Below are positions 33,814-43,493 of a stretch of 64,000 nucleotides of DNA, in pieces. The notes beneath the pieces are model-generated. The model ran no database searches. It saw nothing but the letters and a program-made list of their open reading frames with translations, and was not told where the DNA came from. The position numbers and the translations under genes are program-made. How positions within the stretch are numbered: position 1 is the first letter of the stretch; each line of letters begins with the position of its first letter. Origin of the DNA: RGIG3701 sp017403345 (lineage in GTDB: Bacteria > Planctomycetota > Planctomycetia > Pirellulales > Thermoguttaceae); the NCBI GenBank assembly GCA_017403345.1, contig JAFQOH010000013.1:4197-68196 (forward strand), in the 5' to 3' direction.

Positions 33814-35574
33814 TTACTGTGGTCTGCATTCCATTTCCGAAACATTTCCGGGAACGTGTCCATTCTCACCGGGACCCGCATCCTTCTCGTCAAGTTTTTT
33901 CTCATCCAGGAAGAGCGTGAGGGATCTTCCTTCGCGCTTCCATCGTCTCAGTGCCAGGTGCGTGACGAAAACGTAGAAGAGTGCGGAAAAAAGGAGGAAG
34001 CCCACGACGAGCTGTGCGACCGGATTCTTCAGGATCTCTCCGAAATACGTTCCGGATTCTTTCCAGACCCAGAAAATGAAAATGAGGATCAGGTACGGCG
34101 TGGAAATGTACTTCAGGACCCACCCGATGCAGGCCGGAGGCTGGATCTTTGCCCCTACGGAGAGTTCGTCCTGCATGTTTTTCGTTCCCCAGATCCACGC
34201 GATGAGGAACGTCTGGAACGTCGCGAGGACGAAAAGCCCGAAGTTTCCGACCCAGAAATCGAACGTCCCCAGAGCGTACATTCCGGTCGAGAAATGGCAG
34301 AGGATGACGGCTCCGATCGTCGAAAAAACGCCCGTGAGACAGACACTGCGTTTCCGTCCGAAGTGCAGTCCTTCCTCCAGCAGCGCCACGGAGGGCTGGA
34401 CCATGGACAGTGAACTGGTCACGGCCGCCAAAAAGAGGAGGAAGAAGAAAAGGAAACCGAAAAACTGCCCGAACGGCATCTGTTCAAAAACGTTCGGAAG
34501 GACGTTGAATCCGAGCGAAAACATTCCGAGATTTCCTTCGACGCCGGAAGTTCCCAGGAACATGATGGCGGGCGGGAGGATGATCATGCCGGCAAGAACG
34601 ACTTCGCAGAATTCATTGCTGACTGTAGCGGTGAGGCTCGAAAGTGCGATGTCGGCCTTGGGACGCACATAACTGGCGTACGTCACGATCAGACCGAATC
34701 CGACGGAAACGGAAAAGAAGATCTGAGAGGTCGCGGCAAGCCAGACGTCCGGGTCCGCGAGGGAGTCCCAGAGCGTTTTACCGGGCTGACTGGGATTCCA
34801 CATGAATCCAAGACCATCCAGAAAACTGTGTCCCGGGATGCCGGCTGGATTTTCCGGGGTGACGGTCGGATCCGGCAGCGTCAGGACGCGTACCAGAATG
34901 AGGAGCGAGCAGACCAGAAGCATCGGCATCGCGACTTTGCAGAACGCTTCGATCCCCTTGGTGATCCCGCGGTAGATCAAATAGTAGTTAAAAAAAAGGC
35001 AAAAGATCGTGCAGCCCAGAAGCGGCGTGAATTTCCATCCAAGGTCTACGGTTCGATAAAGGGTACCGTTTCCGTTCGCACCGGCAAATTCATTGAAAAA
35101 CTGCGAGTAGGATTCTGCAGAACCGAGCCGAAATCCTGCTCCGTTTGTTCCCGCAAGAAACGAAGGAAGGTGAATGCCCAGGTCTGCGAAAACGCCCGTC
35201 AGATACTGGATCGCGAAGGCAAGACACCATGCTTCCACGAACAGATAGTACATGCTGACGCTAACGGGAAGGAAGGCTCCGAGCGCGCCGATATACGCCC
35301 AGCGTTTTTTGCCGTAGCTGGCCAAACCGAAAATACCGGGCACGGAATTGAATCCGCGGCGTCCGCCTGCCCGGCCGAGCGACCATTCCGACCAGGCGAG
35401 CGGGATGGCGATGATCAGGAAGGAAATGAAGTAGGGGATCATGAAGGCACCGCCTCCGTGAGACGCCGCCTGTCCGGGAAAACGAAGGAAGTTTCCCAAG
35501 CCAATCGCACTGCCGGCCACAGCAAGGATCACGCCAAGCTGGGAACCCCAATTTTCTTTTTTTCGTTTCGTCAT
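33814..35574 (-). CDS. Sodium-dependent amino-acid transporter (NSS/SNF family)
   Basis: This 586-residue inner-membrane protein has about 12 membrane segments. The sodium/substrate-site beginning GVILAVAGSAIGLGNFLRFP is a hallmark of the neurotransmitter:sodium symporter family (LeuT, MhsT, MetP). FFSVSVGFGLIVTYASY and the stretch near TSSLSMVQPSVALLEE are the expected TM6 and TM8 sites. The substrate is likely an amino acid but is not readable. The pairing with a MetS-like small protein suggests methionine or alanine transport as in MetPS. The start at 35574 matches the family. An extended -10 box (TGCTAAAAT, 35632-35640) precedes it. Confidence 0.92.
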   Translation of the reverse strand: MTKRKKENWGSQLGVILAVAGSAIGLGNFLRFPGQAASHGGGAFMIPYFISFLIIAIPLAWSEWSLGRAGGRRGFNSVPGIFGLASYGKKRWAYIGALGAFLPVSVSMYYLFVEAWCLAFAIQYLTGVFADLGIHLPSFLAGTNGAGFRLGSAESYSQFFNEFAGANGNGTLYRTVDLGWKFTPLLGCTIFCLFFNYYLIYRGITKGIEAFCKVAMPMLLVCSLLILVRVLTLPDPTVTPENPAGIPGHSFLDGLGFMWNPSQPGKTLWDSLADPDVWLAATSQIFFSVSVGFGLIVTYASYVRPKADIALSSLTATVSNEFCEVVLAGMIILPPAIMFLGTSGVEGNLGMFSLGFNVLPNVFEQMPFGQFFGFLFFFLLFLAAVTSSLSMVQPSVALLEEGLHFGRKRSVCLTGVFSTIGAVILCHFSTGMYALGTFDFWVGNFGLFVLATFQTFLIAWIWGTKNMQDELSVGAKIQPPACIGWVLKYISTPYLILIFIFWVWKESGTYFGEILKNPVAQLVVGFLLFSALFYVFVTHLALRRWKREGRSLTLFLDEKKLDEKDAGPGENGHVPGNVSEMECRPQ

Positions 35575-35741
35575 GTGCTTCTTTACGCAGTTTATTTTGA
35601 TTGCCTGAAATATTTTATTTAAATTGACTCTATTTTAGCAAAAATAATCATCAAAAAAAGGGGGGGGATTCCAAATATCCTGACATTTTGCGCTTCTTTC
35701 ATGTTTCCAAAAATAGAATGTCAGAGATTTTCGTCAAAATT

Positions 35742-35769
35742 AAAAAACGCAGACCACCAACGGCCTGCG
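35742..35769 (-). terminator. Terminator after clpS
   Basis: On the minus strand CGCAGGCC pairs with GGTCTGCG around GTTG, followed by TTTTTT. Confidence 0.88.
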
Positions 35770-35829
35770 CTGCGAAACTTGCAAACATTCACGAAACACC
35801 CCGTCCGGGGTTCCGCATTTTCCGTTCTC

Positions 35830-36204
35830 TCAACTTTCTCCGTTTTCTTCCACCTCTTCCAAAGTCGCATACATCGACGAGACGCTGCCGGGGATCAGCG
35901 GGTCGGGACCAAAATTCCGGATCTGCTCCCGTTTCAGCTCCGCAAGCTCAAGCGGAAGAAGTGCAACTTGCGTTTTCCCGCACGTATGCACTCCGCATGC
36001 GATGATCATGCCGCGCGCTTTATCGTAACCGAAAACTCGATGCATCATGTTCACGACATACTGGAAAGAATGGTCGTCATCGTTCCACAAAATGATACGA
36101 AAACGGGGAAGGCGTTTTTTTCGCTCCTTCGTCTTTTCCTGATTTTTTTCTTTCGTCTTGACCTGCTGCACTTCCTCTGTAAGCGTAATGGTTTCGCTTT
36201 CCAT
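35830..36204 (-). CDS. clpS: ClpS-like N-degron adaptor
   Basis: This 124-residue protein has a charged flexible N-terminus of 30 residues and then the ClpS fold: PRFRIILWNDDDHSFQYVV (NDD at 41-43), MMHRVFGYDKARG, and GVHTCGKTQV with His73. The Asp and His residues line the pocket that binds N-terminal Leu, Phe, Trp or Tyr in known ClpS proteins. It presents such substrates to ClpA/ClpC. The C-terminal part is less typical (LLPLELAELKREQI). Together with aat in this window it points to a working Leu/Phe N-degron pathway. A terminator with a T-run follows. Confidence 0.85.
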   Translation of the reverse strand: MESETITLTEEVQQVKTKEKNQEKTKERKKRLPRFRIILWNDDDHSFQYVVNMMHRVFGYDKARGMIIACGVHTCGKTQVALLPLELAELKREQIRNFGPDPLIPGSVSSMYATLEEVEENGES

Positions 36205-36521
36205 TGCGGACTCCTTTCAGGATCTAAATCAAAATTTCTAAATCAACTGTCTCAAGCTCACACAAAAGGACTGTTTCCAAATCAAACTGCATTCTGAATT
36301 TCTGAGCCGCTCTCCGATCTGCTTTTTTTCAGCAGCACACCAGCAGCACACCAGCAGCACACCAGCAGCACACCAGCAGCACACCAACGGCACACCAACG
36401 GCATTTCCACCTCCATAAAAATGGCAAGGAGGAAAAAGGCGGAGATTCGCTCAATTTTTTAGTAATTATACCCGATTTACCTAAAAAAACTACCGGGGGT
36501 CCCTGTTTTGAGGAGAAAAAA
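36205..36521. other. Divergent intergenic region between clpS and the M20 peptidase gene
   Basis: These 317 bases contain no gene. They hold an 11-base tandem repeat (36331-36396) and a minus-strand TATAAT with GGG before it (36465-36470), which would drive clpS with a leader of about 250 bases that includes the repeat. Confidence 0.6.
36331..36396. repeat. 11-base tandem repeat in the clpS leader
   Basis: AGCAGCACACC is repeated five times without a mismatch, then AACGGCACACC once, with a partial seventh copy. The period is one helical turn. Confidence 0.88.
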
Positions 36522-37901
36522 ATGCAGCCTATTTCAGAATATCTTGCAGAAAATGCGTTAAATTTGAAAAATGAACTGATCGAATTCCTAAAGATCCCGT
36601 CGATCAGCTGCCAGGAAGAGTATGTACCAGAGTGTCAGCGTGCCGCGGAATGGCTTGAGCGGTGTCTGACGAAGATCGGTTTTTCGGTGACGCTTTACCC
36701 GGTTTCGAGCCGGCATCCGATGGTTTACGCGGAATCGCCGAAGATCGAAGACGCACCGACGCTTCTGATCTACGGGCACTACGACGTTCAGCCTGTAGAC
36801 CCGCTGGACCTTTGGACGGAAGCGAGTCCGTTTGAGCCGGAAGAGAAAAACGGGTGTCTCTACGGTCGCGGAACTTCCGACGACAAAGGACCGCTTTACT
36901 CGCACATCGCCGCGGCCGCGTACTGGATGAAACAGCCGAACCGACCGAAACTGAATGTGAAGTTCCTCATCGAAGGCGACGAAGAAGGCGGTGATTCTAC
37001 CGCGGCTCTCTTCGTGGAAGAGAATGCCGATCTGCTGGCGTGCGATTATGTGGTCCTGAGCGATTCGACCCAGTTCGCGCCCGGTTTCCCGTCGATCACT
37101 TGCGGTCTGCGCGGCATCGCGGCCTACGAATTGACGCTGACTGGCCCGATGCAGGATCTTCATTCCGGAATGTTCGGCGGCGCCGTAACGAATCCGTGCA
37201 ATGTGCTCTGCACGATCCTCGGGAAAATGCACGACGAGAATCACCGGATCCAGATCCCCGGTTTTTACGACGAAGTTCGCCGTCTGCCGCAGGAAGATCT
37301 CGAAGCGATGCGGCTCCTGCCGTTTGATGATACAGGCTTTTTCTCGAGCGTCGGCGTAGAAGACGGTGTCGGCGAAATAGACATGACAGTCCATGAGCGC
37401 ATCACGATCCGGCCAACGTTCGACATCAACGGCATCACGGGCGGATACCAAGGCGAAGGAGGCAAAACGATCATTCCGGCATGGGCCTCCGCGAAATTCT
37501 CGTTCCGTCTCGTTCCGAATCAGGATGCAGAATGGCTCACCGCGGCACTCTCGCGCTGGATCCAGGAACAGCTTCCGCCCGGCATCACCATGAAACTGGA
37601 CGTCGAAGCCCAATCCGGAGGTCTTCTGATCGACCTGAAGCGTCCGTGCATGAAAGCTGCGGCACGCTCGATGGAATTCGGTTTTGGCTGCGCACCAGTC
37701 TTCACACGCGAAGGCGGCTCGATCCCGATCGTGGCGAAATTCAGCCGCCGCCTCACTCCGAACGTCCTCATGCTCGCCTACTCGCAGAAGACCGACAATG
37801 CGCACGGTCCGAACGAGCATTTCAGCCTCACGAATTTCATCCACGGCATCAAAACCAACGTAAAACTCTGGCAGGAACTGAGTATCGAGGAAGAAAACTG
37901 A
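36522..37901 (+). CDS. M20-family metallopeptidase (dipeptidase)
   Basis: This 459-residue cytoplasmic enzyme matches the M20 dipeptidase group. Metal ligands and catalytic residues are in YGHYDVQPVDP (His and Asp), GRGTSDDKGPL (bridging Asp), and LIEGDEEGGDSTA (catalytic Glu and metal Glu). A dimerisation/lid domain covers roughly 200-340, and the late His is in NAHGPNEHFS. It would hydrolyse dipeptides or acylated amino acids; the exact substrate is unknown. The ATG at 36522 has GAGGAG about 9 bases upstream. A hairpin at 38000-38025 follows. Confidence 0.92.
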   Translation: MQPISEYLAENALNLKNELIEFLKIPSISCQEEYVPECQRAAEWLERCLTKIGFSVTLYPVSSRHPMVYAESPKIEDAPTLLIYGHYDVQPVDPLDLWTEASPFEPEEKNGCLYGRGTSDDKGPLYSHIAAAAYWMKQPNRPKLNVKFLIEGDEEGGDSTAALFVEENADLLACDYVVLSDSTQFAPGFPSITCGLRGIAAYELTLTGPMQDLHSGMFGGAVTNPCNVLCTILGKMHDENHRIQIPGFYDEVRRLPQEDLEAMRLLPFDDTGFFSSVGVEDGVGEIDMTVHERITIRPTFDINGITGGYQGEGGKTIIPAWASAKFSFRLVPNQDAEWLTAALSRWIQEQLPPGITMKLDVEAQSGGLLIDLKRPCMKAAARSMEFGFGCAPVFTREGGSIPIVAKFSRRLTPNVLMLAYSQKTDNAHGPNEHFSLTNFIHGIKTNVKLWQELSIEEEN

Positions 37902-37999
37902 TCCCGCAGTTTTCCAGCTTCCGGCACATTCCCATCCCGGAAACTGTGATTCAAAATAGTGATTCCGAAACAGAAAAAAACGGATCAGACCGCACAAAA

Positions 38000-38025
38000 G
38001 GAGCTTCCCTGAAAATGGAAGCTCC
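38000..38025. terminator. Hairpin between convergent genes
   Basis: GGAGCTTCC (38000-38008) pairs perfectly with GGAAGCTCC (38017-38025). A TTTTGTG run follows on the minus strand, none on the plus strand. Confidence 0.65.
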
Positions 38026-38030
38026 GTGCG

Positions 38031-38147
38031 TTTACTCTTCCTTACTCTTCCTTACTCTTCCTTACTCTTCCTTACTCTTCCTTACTCTTCCTTACTCTTC
38101 CTTACTCTTCCTTACTCTTCCTTACTCTTCCTTACTCTTCCTTACTT
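38031..38147. repeat. 10-base tandem repeat at the end of the clan-A glycosidase gene
   Basis: CTTACTCTTC is repeated ten times without a mismatch (38041-38140), preceded by a copy starting TTTAC and followed by a partial copy. The last partial copy runs into the stop codon of the minus-strand gene at 38142. There are no spacers, so it is not a CRISPR array. Confidence 0.95.
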
Positions 38148-40613
38148 CATTTCTTCAAGCAGCCGAAGATCCAGACCGTAGATCAAAAGCGGCGCCCCAG
38201 TGAGCGACAGCTCAAGCCTGCGGCGATCACCTGCTTTTTTGACGGACATTTCGACTTTCCTTCCGAGGCAGTCCAGAACGATGACCTCATTCGTCCGAAA
38301 CTTTTTCGAAACTGCGAGACGAACAGGAAGGACCGTTTTCCAGTGGCTTTCCCACGGCTCCGGCGTGACGAAAAACTCGCCTTTTTCCGGGGCCTTGGAC
38401 TGCACGTAACCATCCGCACGCGACCAAAGAACAGCCAGCGGACCGCGCGGAGTTTCGAACGTCACGTACTTTATGATGCCAGGTTCCTGACCGCGGGCGG
38501 AATCGCTCATTCCCGGAACAGAAAACGCACCGTACTTCCGAAATTCCGCGCCATCCAGAGCCTCGGAAATCGTGCAGTACGCGATAAAAGACGGCTTCAC
38601 CGCGCCGTGCCGGTCGAGAAGTCCATAAAAGTACTCATTGTCGTTTTCATTCATTCCACCGACATTGTGCCAGACCGAATCGTGGAGCTGGTACCAGAAG
38701 ACGCCGGAGATCCCTTCCGCCATCGCCAAAACGTGCGAAAGGACGACGTTTTCCGCCGCCTGACGCTGGGAATCGTACCAGAAATGGTGCGGCCGCGTGC
38801 ACGCGTAGGTCTCCGTCAGGAAAAGCGGTTTTTTCGGCGTCCGGGATGGAGTGCCATCGGGAAGTTCCGGATACTTTTCGTCAAGCTCCGCCATTTGCTT
38901 TTTCGTTCGCCGGATCGCCCCCAGAAAACTCCAGTAGCCGTCCAGACAGTCCGGCGTAATATTTCCGCGACCAGGGTGAAGACAGACGCCGTCAAGCATC
39001 GGCCACCCGCCATTTTCCGCGATCGCGCGCAGGTACGGAAGGTCCGGGCCGGCCAGACCAAGAGAAAAGATCTGGATCTTTCGAATCTCCGGCTCCGCGT
39101 TCTCTCGTGCTTTCCAGACCGGCTGAAGCCACTCATGAGTCCACTCATCCGCAGTCTCTCCGCTTTCCAGTTTCGTCATATTCCATTCATTGCCGAGTTC
39201 CCAGCCGAAGTTTTTCTGTTCCGCCATTTTTTCCAAAGCACTGCGGATCCACGCCGCCTTTTCCTCCGGCTCATTTTGGAATTTCCCGCGCGAGATCCCT
39301 TCATGCGAATTGGCGATGCCGCCGAATTCCCGTTCAAAGACCCGCGTATCGCCGTTTCGGAGCCACCGAACTCCCATGCGGTCCATCAGGCGGAAAACGT
39401 CCGATTCCGACGGAACGTTAAAGGACGCGGCAAGACCGAAAATGCTCCGTTCGCGATGCTGGAATTCGTAGTCGGGAAGGATGCCGAACGTCGTGCGGGC
39501 AAATGCTTTAGGAGCCGAAGAAGTCTCACCGCCTGCTTCCTGACCAGATGCTTTCGTTTTGATTTTCGTCTTGGGAATGGATCCTCTGGCGGAAACGTCC
39601 AGAAAATAGACCCCGCGCGGCAGGTCCGCGGGAAGCGTGACCTCACGGATAAAAACTGGATCTTGGGCAAAATCAGCGCGTTTTTCGGTTCCCTGCGCCA
39701 CGATCTTTCCATCAAAATCTCGGACTGTCCAGCGGATTTGGAGCATTTTTGGAAGTTTCCGTCCGGCGGGGAGCTGAATGTTCGGCGAGTCCGCGCAGAT
39801 CGTGAATTTCGGCGTTTCTCCCGGTTTCCAAAGGTGGAATGGCTGGGATGAGGAAACCGTCAGTCCCAAAAGTTCCCCGCGCCCCATCCACGCGCTGACC
39901 GATTCCGCGGACACCGTGCTTCCGTCCCGCGGTGCGGTGAGGAGAAATTCTGCCGTCCCCTCAAACGTTCTGGAGGCCGCGTTTTCCACCGGCTTCACCG
40001 TCATGTGCTGTGCCCACGGATCGCGCCAGTTGGCATTTCCGTTGATCTTCTCCCAGATCTCCGTCTTTCCGAGATGCCAGCGCGCGAATGTACCACCGGA
40101 TCGCTCAAAAAGTGTCCCGGGAGTTCCGGACGCGGTTTTTTCGGTCGGTCTCTCCCAAAAAACGGGTTTCTCAAGTTTCCCTGCCTTACCCATCGAGAGC
40201 GGTGACTGCCGCCGGACCATGACGTTCCACGGATTCACGTTTCTTCCATTTTCCGTGTCGGAAAAAACGAGCTGAAAACGAATCGTGACTTTCCCGTTCT
40301 CTTCCGTCAGACACGCGGACGCTTTCTGAAGTTCCGTCCGCTCTTTCGGGACCCCAAGCTCAAGCTGAAATCCATCTTCCGTTTCTCGGCATGAGGTAAA
40401 TTTCAGTTCTCCGTTGAATTTCAGGCCGTCAATGAGAAAAACCGCCTCTCCGTCCGGAGCGAGAAAACGGATCGCGTCGTCTTGGACTTGGACCGTAGGA
40501 AACGTTCCTGGCTCGGAAGCTGAAACTGCGATTTGGAACCAAAGAACGAAAAAAAATGAAAAAAATCCCGCAAGAAAAAGACTGCCGGATAAAAGATCCT
40601 TCCGCATACGCAT
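38142..40613 (-). CDS. Exported clan-A glycoside-hydrolase-like protein
   Basis: This 823-residue protein has a signal peptide (LFLAGFFSFFFVLWFQIAVSA). Residues about 35-400 are beta-rich, and about 405-740 form a clan GH-A type barrel: GVRWLRNGDTRVFE, the acid/base Glu476 in WELGNEWN, and the probable nucleophile Glu601 in LFLTETYA, 125 residues later as usual. It also has DGVCLHPGRGN and GVFWYQLHDSVWHNVGG. The GH family is not assignable by eye (GH39/GH5-like). The start at 40613 has AAGGAGAG 5 bases upstream. A 10-base repeat array abuts its stop. It follows acnA on the same strand, but the acnA terminator separates them. Confidence 0.75.
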   Translation of the reverse strand: MRMRKDLLSGSLFLAGFFSFFFVLWFQIAVSASEPGTFPTVQVQDDAIRFLAPDGEAVFLIDGLKFNGELKFTSCRETEDGFQLELGVPKERTELQKASACLTEENGKVTIRFQLVFSDTENGRNVNPWNVMVRRQSPLSMGKAGKLEKPVFWERPTEKTASGTPGTLFERSGGTFARWHLGKTEIWEKINGNANWRDPWAQHMTVKPVENAASRTFEGTAEFLLTAPRDGSTVSAESVSAWMGRGELLGLTVSSSQPFHLWKPGETPKFTICADSPNIQLPAGRKLPKMLQIRWTVRDFDGKIVAQGTEKRADFAQDPVFIREVTLPADLPRGVYFLDVSARGSIPKTKIKTKASGQEAGGETSSAPKAFARTTFGILPDYEFQHRERSIFGLAASFNVPSESDVFRLMDRMGVRWLRNGDTRVFEREFGGIANSHEGISRGKFQNEPEEKAAWIRSALEKMAEQKNFGWELGNEWNMTKLESGETADEWTHEWLQPVWKARENAEPEIRKIQIFSLGLAGPDLPYLRAIAENGGWPMLDGVCLHPGRGNITPDCLDGYWSFLGAIRRTKKQMAELDEKYPELPDGTPSRTPKKPLFLTETYACTRPHHFWYDSQRQAAENVVLSHVLAMAEGISGVFWYQLHDSVWHNVGGMNENDNEYFYGLLDRHGAVKPSFIAYCTISEALDGAEFRKYGAFSVPGMSDSARGQEPGIIKYVTFETPRGPLAVLWSRADGYVQSKAPEKGEFFVTPEPWESHWKTVLPVRLAVSKKFRTNEVIVLDCLGRKVEMSVKKAGDRRRLELSLTGAPLLIYGLDLRLLEEMK

Positions 40614-40643
40614 TGGAACTCTCCTTAAGATAAAAGATCTCGC

Positions 40644-40678
40644 AAAAAAGCCGTCAGTTTCGCAATCTTCCGGCTTTT
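40644..40678 (-). terminator. Terminator after acnA
   Basis: On the minus strand AAAAGCCG pairs with CGGCTTTT and a six-base T-run follows. A second perfect hairpin (CACGGGAAAG/CTTTCCCGTG, 40699-40724) lies just before it. Confidence 0.82.
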
Positions 40679-40748
40679 CGTTTTCGTGTGAACGTCTTCA
40701 CGGGAAAGCCGAAACTTTCCCGTGGATCCTGCGTCTGCTCTGCTTCAC

Positions 40749-43493
40749 TTACTTCGCGAGCAGTTTGCGAAGGACGGTCTGGAGGATGCCGCCGTTGCGG
40801 TAGTACTCGATCTCGACCGGCGTGTCGATGCGGACGGTCGTCTGGAAGGAGACTGCCGCGCCGTCGGCCTTTTTCGCCGTGACGGTGAGCGTCTGCGCAG
40901 GCTGGAGCGTCTTCATGTCGAACGCAATGTCGAAGACTTCCTCACCGGTCAGGCCGAGGCTCTGCCAGGTCTCACCGTTCTGGAACTGAAGCGGAAGGAC
41001 GCCCATTCCGACCAGATTACTGCGGTGGATCCGTTCGTAGCTCTGCGCGATAACCGCACGCACTCCGAGCAGGCACGCGCCTTTTGCCGCCCAGTCTCGG
41101 CTGGAACCTGTCCCGTACTCCGCGCCGGCGAGCACGACGAGCGGAACGTTCGCTTCACGGTACTTCACGGCAGCATCGTAAACGGACATTTCCTCGCCGC
41201 CGGGCATGAAGCGCGTCACGCCGCCTTCCGTACCGGGTGCGAGCAAGTTGCGCAGGCGAATGTTCGCGAACGTGCCGCGCGTCATCACGCGGTCATTTCC
41301 GCGGCGGGAACCGTAGCTGTTGAACTCTTTCTGTTCCACGCCGTTTCCGAGCAGGAACAGACCAGCCGGGCTGTCCTTTTTGATGGCGCCGGCGGGGGAA
41401 ATGTGGTCCGTCGTGATCGAGTCGCCAAGCGCGAGCAGGACGCGGGCCGAGCGGATCGAGTAGTCTTTTTCCGCGTCGTATTCGGCCGTCATTTCAGTCA
41501 TGAACGGCGGTTCCTGAACGTAGGTGCTCTTCAGATCCCACGGGAAAAGGTCAGAATTTCCTGCCGGGATCGCGTTCCACTGTTTCATTCCCTCGTCCGT
41601 CGTGTTCGGGTCGCACTCGAAGACGCTCGCGTAGCGGTTCGCGAACATTTCGGGAAGTACGGAGGTCTTTTCCGCCTCGGCGATCTCCTCGTTCGTTGGG
41701 AAAATGTCGCGCAGGTAGACCGGTTCGCCATTCGGATCCGTTCCCAGAGGCTGGGTCTCGAAATCAAAATCGACCGTCCCGGCCAGCGCGTAAGCGACGA
41801 CCAGCGGCGGGCTGGCGAGGTAGTTCGCCTTCACGAGCGGGTTGACGCGGCCTTCAAAATTGCGGTTTCCGCTCACGACCGCCGACGCGACCAGTTCATT
41901 TTCAGTCACGGCTTTTCCGACGTTCTCAATGACCTGCCCGCTGTTTCCGATGCACGTCAGGCAGCCGTAGCCGACCGTCTGGAATCCGAGCTGGTCCAAA
42001 GACTCGCTCAGGCCCGCTTTGTCGAGGTAGTCCGTCACGACGCGGCTTCCGGGAGCCAGGGAAGTCTTGACCCACGGCTTCGAGCGGAGGCCTTTTTCTA
42101 CCGCGTGCTTCGCGAGAAGACCGGCGGCGAGCATGACGCCCGGATTGCTCGTGTTCGTGCAGGAGGTGATCGACGCGATGACCACGGCACCGTGACCGAT
42201 CGTGCTTTCCGTTCCGTCCGCGTTCGCGACCGTTCCCGTCCGTTTCGCGGCCGTCTCATCCAGCGCAAAACCGCGTTTTTCGACCGGCGCGGCAAGAGAT
42301 TCCGCGAATTTCGCCTTCATGTTCGACAAAAGGATGCGGTCCTGCGGGCGTTTGGGACCCGCGAGGCACGGTTCGACCGTCGAAAGATCCAGCGTAAGGA
42401 CTTTCGTGTACTCCGGAGTCGGCGCGTCCGGCGTGCGGAAGAGTTTCTGCGCTTTCGTGTAGTTTTCGACCAGCGCGACTTCCTCGGCCGTGCGTCCGGT
42501 CTGACGCAGATAGTCGATCGTCTGCTCATCGATCGGGAAGAATCCCATCGTCGCACCGTATTCCGGCCCCATGTTCGCCAGCGTGGCACGGTCGGCGAGC
42601 TTCATGGTCGGGACGCCTTCACCGAAGTACTCGACGAATTTTCCGACGACGCCCTCTTTACGCAGCATCTCGGTGATCGTCAGGACCAGGTCCGTCGCCG
42701 TGACGCCGGGCTTGAGCTTGCCGGTGAGTTCTACGCCGATGACGTCCGGAAGCAGCATGTAGAGCGGCTGACCGAGCATGACGGCTTCCGCTTCGATCCC
42801 GCCGACGCCCCAGCCGAGAACGCCCAGTCCGTTGATCATGACCGTGTGCGAGTCGGTGCCGACGAGCGTGTCGGGAAACGCGACTTCATCGCCGTTTTCG
42901 TCTTTCTGCAGGAAGACGCATTTCGCGAGATACTCAAGGTTGATCTGGTGGATGATCCCCATGCTCGGCGGGACGGCACGGAAATTGTCGAGCGTGTTCT
43001 GCGCCCAGCGGAGAAGTGCGTAGCGTTCGCTGTTGCGGTGGAATTCCAGCTCAAGGTTTTTCGCAAACGCATCGCAGGAACCGAAATAGTCCGTCTGCAC
43101 CGAATGGTCGATGACCAGATCGACGGGAACGAGCGGATTGATCTTCTTCGTGTCGCCGCCGAGACGCTCCATCGCGCTGCGCATCGCCGCAAGGTCCACC
43201 ACGCACGGAACGCCGGTGAAGTCCTGAAGGATGACGCGAGCCGGCTTGAACGGGATCTCCATCCGCTCACCGTTCGGCGTCCAGGCCGCAATGTTCCGGA
43301 TGTCCTTTTCGCAGACTTCAAAATCGTCGCAGTTTCTCAGCGCAGACTCGAGCAGGATACGGATCGAGTAGGGGAGCTTGTCCAGCTCGGCGATGGACTC
43401 AAGAGCCGAAAGTCGGTAAAGAACGGCCTGACCGTTCCCGGTGTCGAATGTGGTCCGCGCATTGAACGGATCGATTTTTTTGTGGTTTTCCAT
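40749..43493 (-). CDS. acnA: Aconitate hydratase (AcnA type)
   Basis: This 914-residue protein interconverts citrate and isocitrate in the TCA cycle. It carries the AcnA/IRP-type sequence throughout: VILQDFTGVPCVVDLAAMR, VIDHSVQTDYFGS, LVGTDSHTVMINGLGVLGWG, and the 4Fe-4S cysteines in ITSCTNTSNP and YGCLTCIGNSG. The C-terminal swivel domain contains YGTGSSRDWAAKG. Two in-frame ATGs exist. I prefer the one at 43493 because GGAG precedes it by 6 bases; the ATG at 43505 has no ribosome-binding site. A minus-strand TGGTAAAAT box (43551-43559) marks the promoter. Confidence 0.96.
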   Translation of the reverse strand: MENHKKIDPFNARTTFDTGNGQAVLYRLSALESIAELDKLPYSIRILLESALRNCDDFEVCEKDIRNIAAWTPNGERMEIPFKPARVILQDFTGVPCVVDLAAMRSAMERLGGDTKKINPLVPVDLVIDHSVQTDYFGSCDAFAKNLELEFHRNSERYALLRWAQNTLDNFRAVPPSMGIIHQINLEYLAKCVFLQKDENGDEVAFPDTLVGTDSHTVMINGLGVLGWGVGGIEAEAVMLGQPLYMLLPDVIGVELTGKLKPGVTATDLVLTITEMLRKEGVVGKFVEYFGEGVPTMKLADRATLANMGPEYGATMGFFPIDEQTIDYLRQTGRTAEEVALVENYTKAQKLFRTPDAPTPEYTKVLTLDLSTVEPCLAGPKRPQDRILLSNMKAKFAESLAAPVEKRGFALDETAAKRTGTVANADGTESTIGHGAVVIASITSCTNTSNPGVMLAAGLLAKHAVEKGLRSKPWVKTSLAPGSRVVTDYLDKAGLSESLDQLGFQTVGYGCLTCIGNSGQVIENVGKAVTENELVASAVVSGNRNFEGRVNPLVKANYLASPPLVVAYALAGTVDFDFETQPLGTDPNGEPVYLRDIFPTNEEIAEAEKTSVLPEMFANRYASVFECDPNTTDEGMKQWNAIPAGNSDLFPWDLKSTYVQEPPFMTEMTAEYDAEKDYSIRSARVLLALGDSITTDHISPAGAIKKDSPAGLFLLGNGVEQKEFNSYGSRRGNDRVMTRGTFANIRLRNLLAPGTEGGVTRFMPGGEEMSVYDAAVKYREANVPLVVLAGAEYGTGSSRDWAAKGACLLGVRAVIAQSYERIHRSNLVGMGVLPLQFQNGETWQSLGLTGEEVFDIAFDMKTLQPAQTLTVTAKKADGAAVSFQTTVRIDTPVEIEYYRNGGILQTVLRKLLAK

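Noticed and set aside
36588..37997. 469-codon minus-strand frame opposite the M20 peptidase gene
   Set aside because: The plus-strand gene has all metal-binding motifs and a good ribosome-binding site; the antisense frame has no recognisable domain.
38031..38147. Possible CRISPR array
   Set aside because: The 10-base units are contiguous with no spacers and no cas genes are in the window.
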